Shown piece after piece: positions 15,934 through 16,592 of a stretch of 16,592 bases of DNA. The stretch covers positions 1 to 16,592 of the forward strand of contig JAEWQZ010000423.1 of the NCBI GenBank assembly GCA_023460255.1, read 5' to 3'. The notes beneath the pieces are model-generated. The model searched no databases, was not told where the DNA came from, and saw only the letters and a program-made list of their open reading frames with translations. The translations under genes and the position numbers were made by a program. The DNA comes from Actinomycetes bacterium (GTDB taxonomy: Bacteria > Actinomycetota > Actinomycetes > Actinomycetales > Cellulomonadaceae). Position 1 is the first letter of the stretch, and the number at the start of each line of letters is the position of its first letter.

Positions 15934-16069
15934 TCAGTCCCCCGCGTCGCTCGTGGCTGCCGCGTCGGCGTCGTCCGGCCCGGTCACCCGCGCCCGGCGG
16001 CACGGGCCGGCGACCATCCGCCAGTAGGCGATCGGCGAGAGGACGACGACGGCGACGAGCCCGCCGACG
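15934..16069 (-). pseudogene. possible remnant of a small membrane protein
   Basis: One minus-strand frame reads VGGLVAVVVLSPIAYWRMVA then GPCRRARVTGPDD and ends at a TGA (15936-15934). It looks like a single membrane segment followed by a basic and acidic tail. A TGA stop lies directly before it and no ATG, GTG or TTG precedes the hydrophobic part, so as read it cannot be translated whole. An ATG at 16075 in the next frame begins MTRRRAR, and one frameshift would join the two. It may be a broken gene or chance. The rest of 15785-16113 holds the csoR promoter and operator, and nothing else was recognised. Confidence 0.25.
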
Positions 16070-16101
16070 GGTCATCCACGAGGTGACCGGGCGGGTGCCC
16101 G

Positions 16102-16107
16102 TAAGGT
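16102..16107 (+). promoter_or_regulatory. -10 hexamer for a leaderless mRNA of the last gene
   Basis: TAAGGT ends 6 nt before the GTG at 16114, a textbook leaderless arrangement. No Shine-Dalgarno sequence lies before the GTG. Confidence 0.55.
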
Positions 16108-16113
16108 GACGGC

Positions 16114-16592
16114 GTGTCCGACGGACCGACGCCCGACGAGGTGACGGAGTTCCTCACGTCCCGCTCGCCGACCACCGGCCGCGGGGCGCCGCGGCATGCG
16201 CGCGAGACCGTCGAGCTCCTCATGGCCGACGGCTTCCGCGTGGTCAGGCTCGGCGGGTGCGCGTGGGGCTGGGCCAGCACGATCGAGCTGCGCGACGAGG
16301 CCGGCGTCGTCGTCCGGCTCGGCCACGACCGCGCGCCGTGGGAGTGCGAGCTGGGCGGCCCGTCGGCGCCGGTCGCGGACGTCTCGGCGGTGCGGGACGC
16401 GATGACCGGAGAGCGGACCGTGCACCGGCTCGCGGACGACCCGTGGCACGCCCCGGACCCGGGCGACGACTGGGGGGCCGGACTGCCGGTCCTGGTGCCC
16501 CGCCTCGTTGCCTGGTTGCGCTCGGGCGACCGGACGCCGGAGGTGCTCGACGCGCTCGCGCACTCGCGTGCGGGGTCGGCGCGCGTCGGGCG
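16114..16592 (+). CDS. protein of unknown function, C-terminus outside the window
   Basis: A frame opening MSDGPTPDEVTEFLTSRSPT stays open to the window end (159 codons seen). I do not recognise it. It looks soluble and acidic, with a helical opening, a strand-rich part (GFRVVRLGGCAWGWASTIEL and VVVRLGHD), an acidic Trp-containing loop (DDPWHAPDPGDDW) and an amphipathic segment LPVLVPRLVAWLRS. There is no signal peptide and no obvious catalytic motif. The GTG start is supported by TAAGGT 6 nt upstream. Third-position GC agrees with real coding. It is divergent from the copper operon, about 330 nt from csoR. Confidence 0.65.
   Translation, partial: MSDGPTPDEVTEFLTSRSPTTGRGAPRHARETVELLMADGFRVVRLGGCAWGWASTIELRDEAGVVVRLGHDRAPWECELGGPSAPVADVSAVRDAMTGERTVHRLADDPWHAPDPGDDWGAGLPVLVPRLVAWLRSGDRTPEVLDALAHSRAGSARVG

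Noticed and set aside
15785..16075. Arg-rich N-terminal extension of CsoR
   Set aside because: It would pass through the operator and promoter; the ATG at 15784 has AGGAGG and gives the normal CsoR length.
15984..16280. 98-codon minus-strand frame overlapping the last gene
   Set aside because: Low-complexity Ser/Pro-rich product antisense to the start of the 16114 gene, whose promoter and coding bias are better.

Overview
The window is very GC-rich DNA with strong third-position G/C bias, several GTG starts and many TANNNT -10 hexamers placed 6-7 nt before a start codon. It carries a ClgR/PopR-type regulator, a heliorhodopsin and a Septum_form-like lipoprotein. Together these suggest a high-GC actinobacterium, probably of the Cellulomonas/Micrococcales kind; that placement is inferred from gene content, not from a search. 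Most of the window is ordinary chromosome. No transposase, tRNA, rRNA or CRISPR array was seen.

Layout from left to right. (1) 1-972: a MATE efflux transporter on the minus strand, cut by the window edge, divergent from replicative helicase dnaB (1259-2635). The 286-nt gap between them holds a cluster of DnaA-box-like sequences and a good dnaB promoter. (2) 2701-3252: a leaderless ribbon-helix-helix antitoxin / MazF toxin pair behind a perfect palindromic operator. It converges on a Septum_form-like lipoprotein (3263-4162, minus). (3) 4361-5143: a full-length heliorhodopsin with the expected Schiff-base lysine and glutamate counterion, convergent with an unrecognised 155-aa protein (5149-5616). 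(4) 5776-6828: a clpP gene convergent with its probable activator, a PopR/ClgR-type XRE regulator. Matching palindromic boxes lie in front of both genes, so the whole circuit is visible in about 1.2 kb. (5) 6935-9469: a large membrane protein with an LPG-synthase/flippase-type C-terminal domain and a degenerate kinase-like domain, divergent from a 79-aa helix-turn-helix protein. (6) 9854-12392: a PAS-GGDEF diguanylate cyclase and a CPBP-family membrane protein, both minus strand. (7) 12573-15784: a copper operon on the minus strand, csoR-copZ-copA, with a CsoR operator set between the -35 and -10. (8) 15785-16592: a gap with a possible remnant of a small membrane protein, then the start of an unrecognised leaderless gene running off the end.

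The most unusual points are these. An 81-bp element with 18-bp perfect inverted ends sits in frame inside copA and encodes about 28 extra residues in the nucleotide-binding domain. A related-looking 65-nt near-perfect hairpin lies just downstream of copA. The clpP/popR pair has three matching TCTGCC-N3-GGC(AGA/GTA) boxes. Short tandem duplications of 24 and 26 bp flank copZ. The heliorhodopsin has no retinal-pathway gene nearby.
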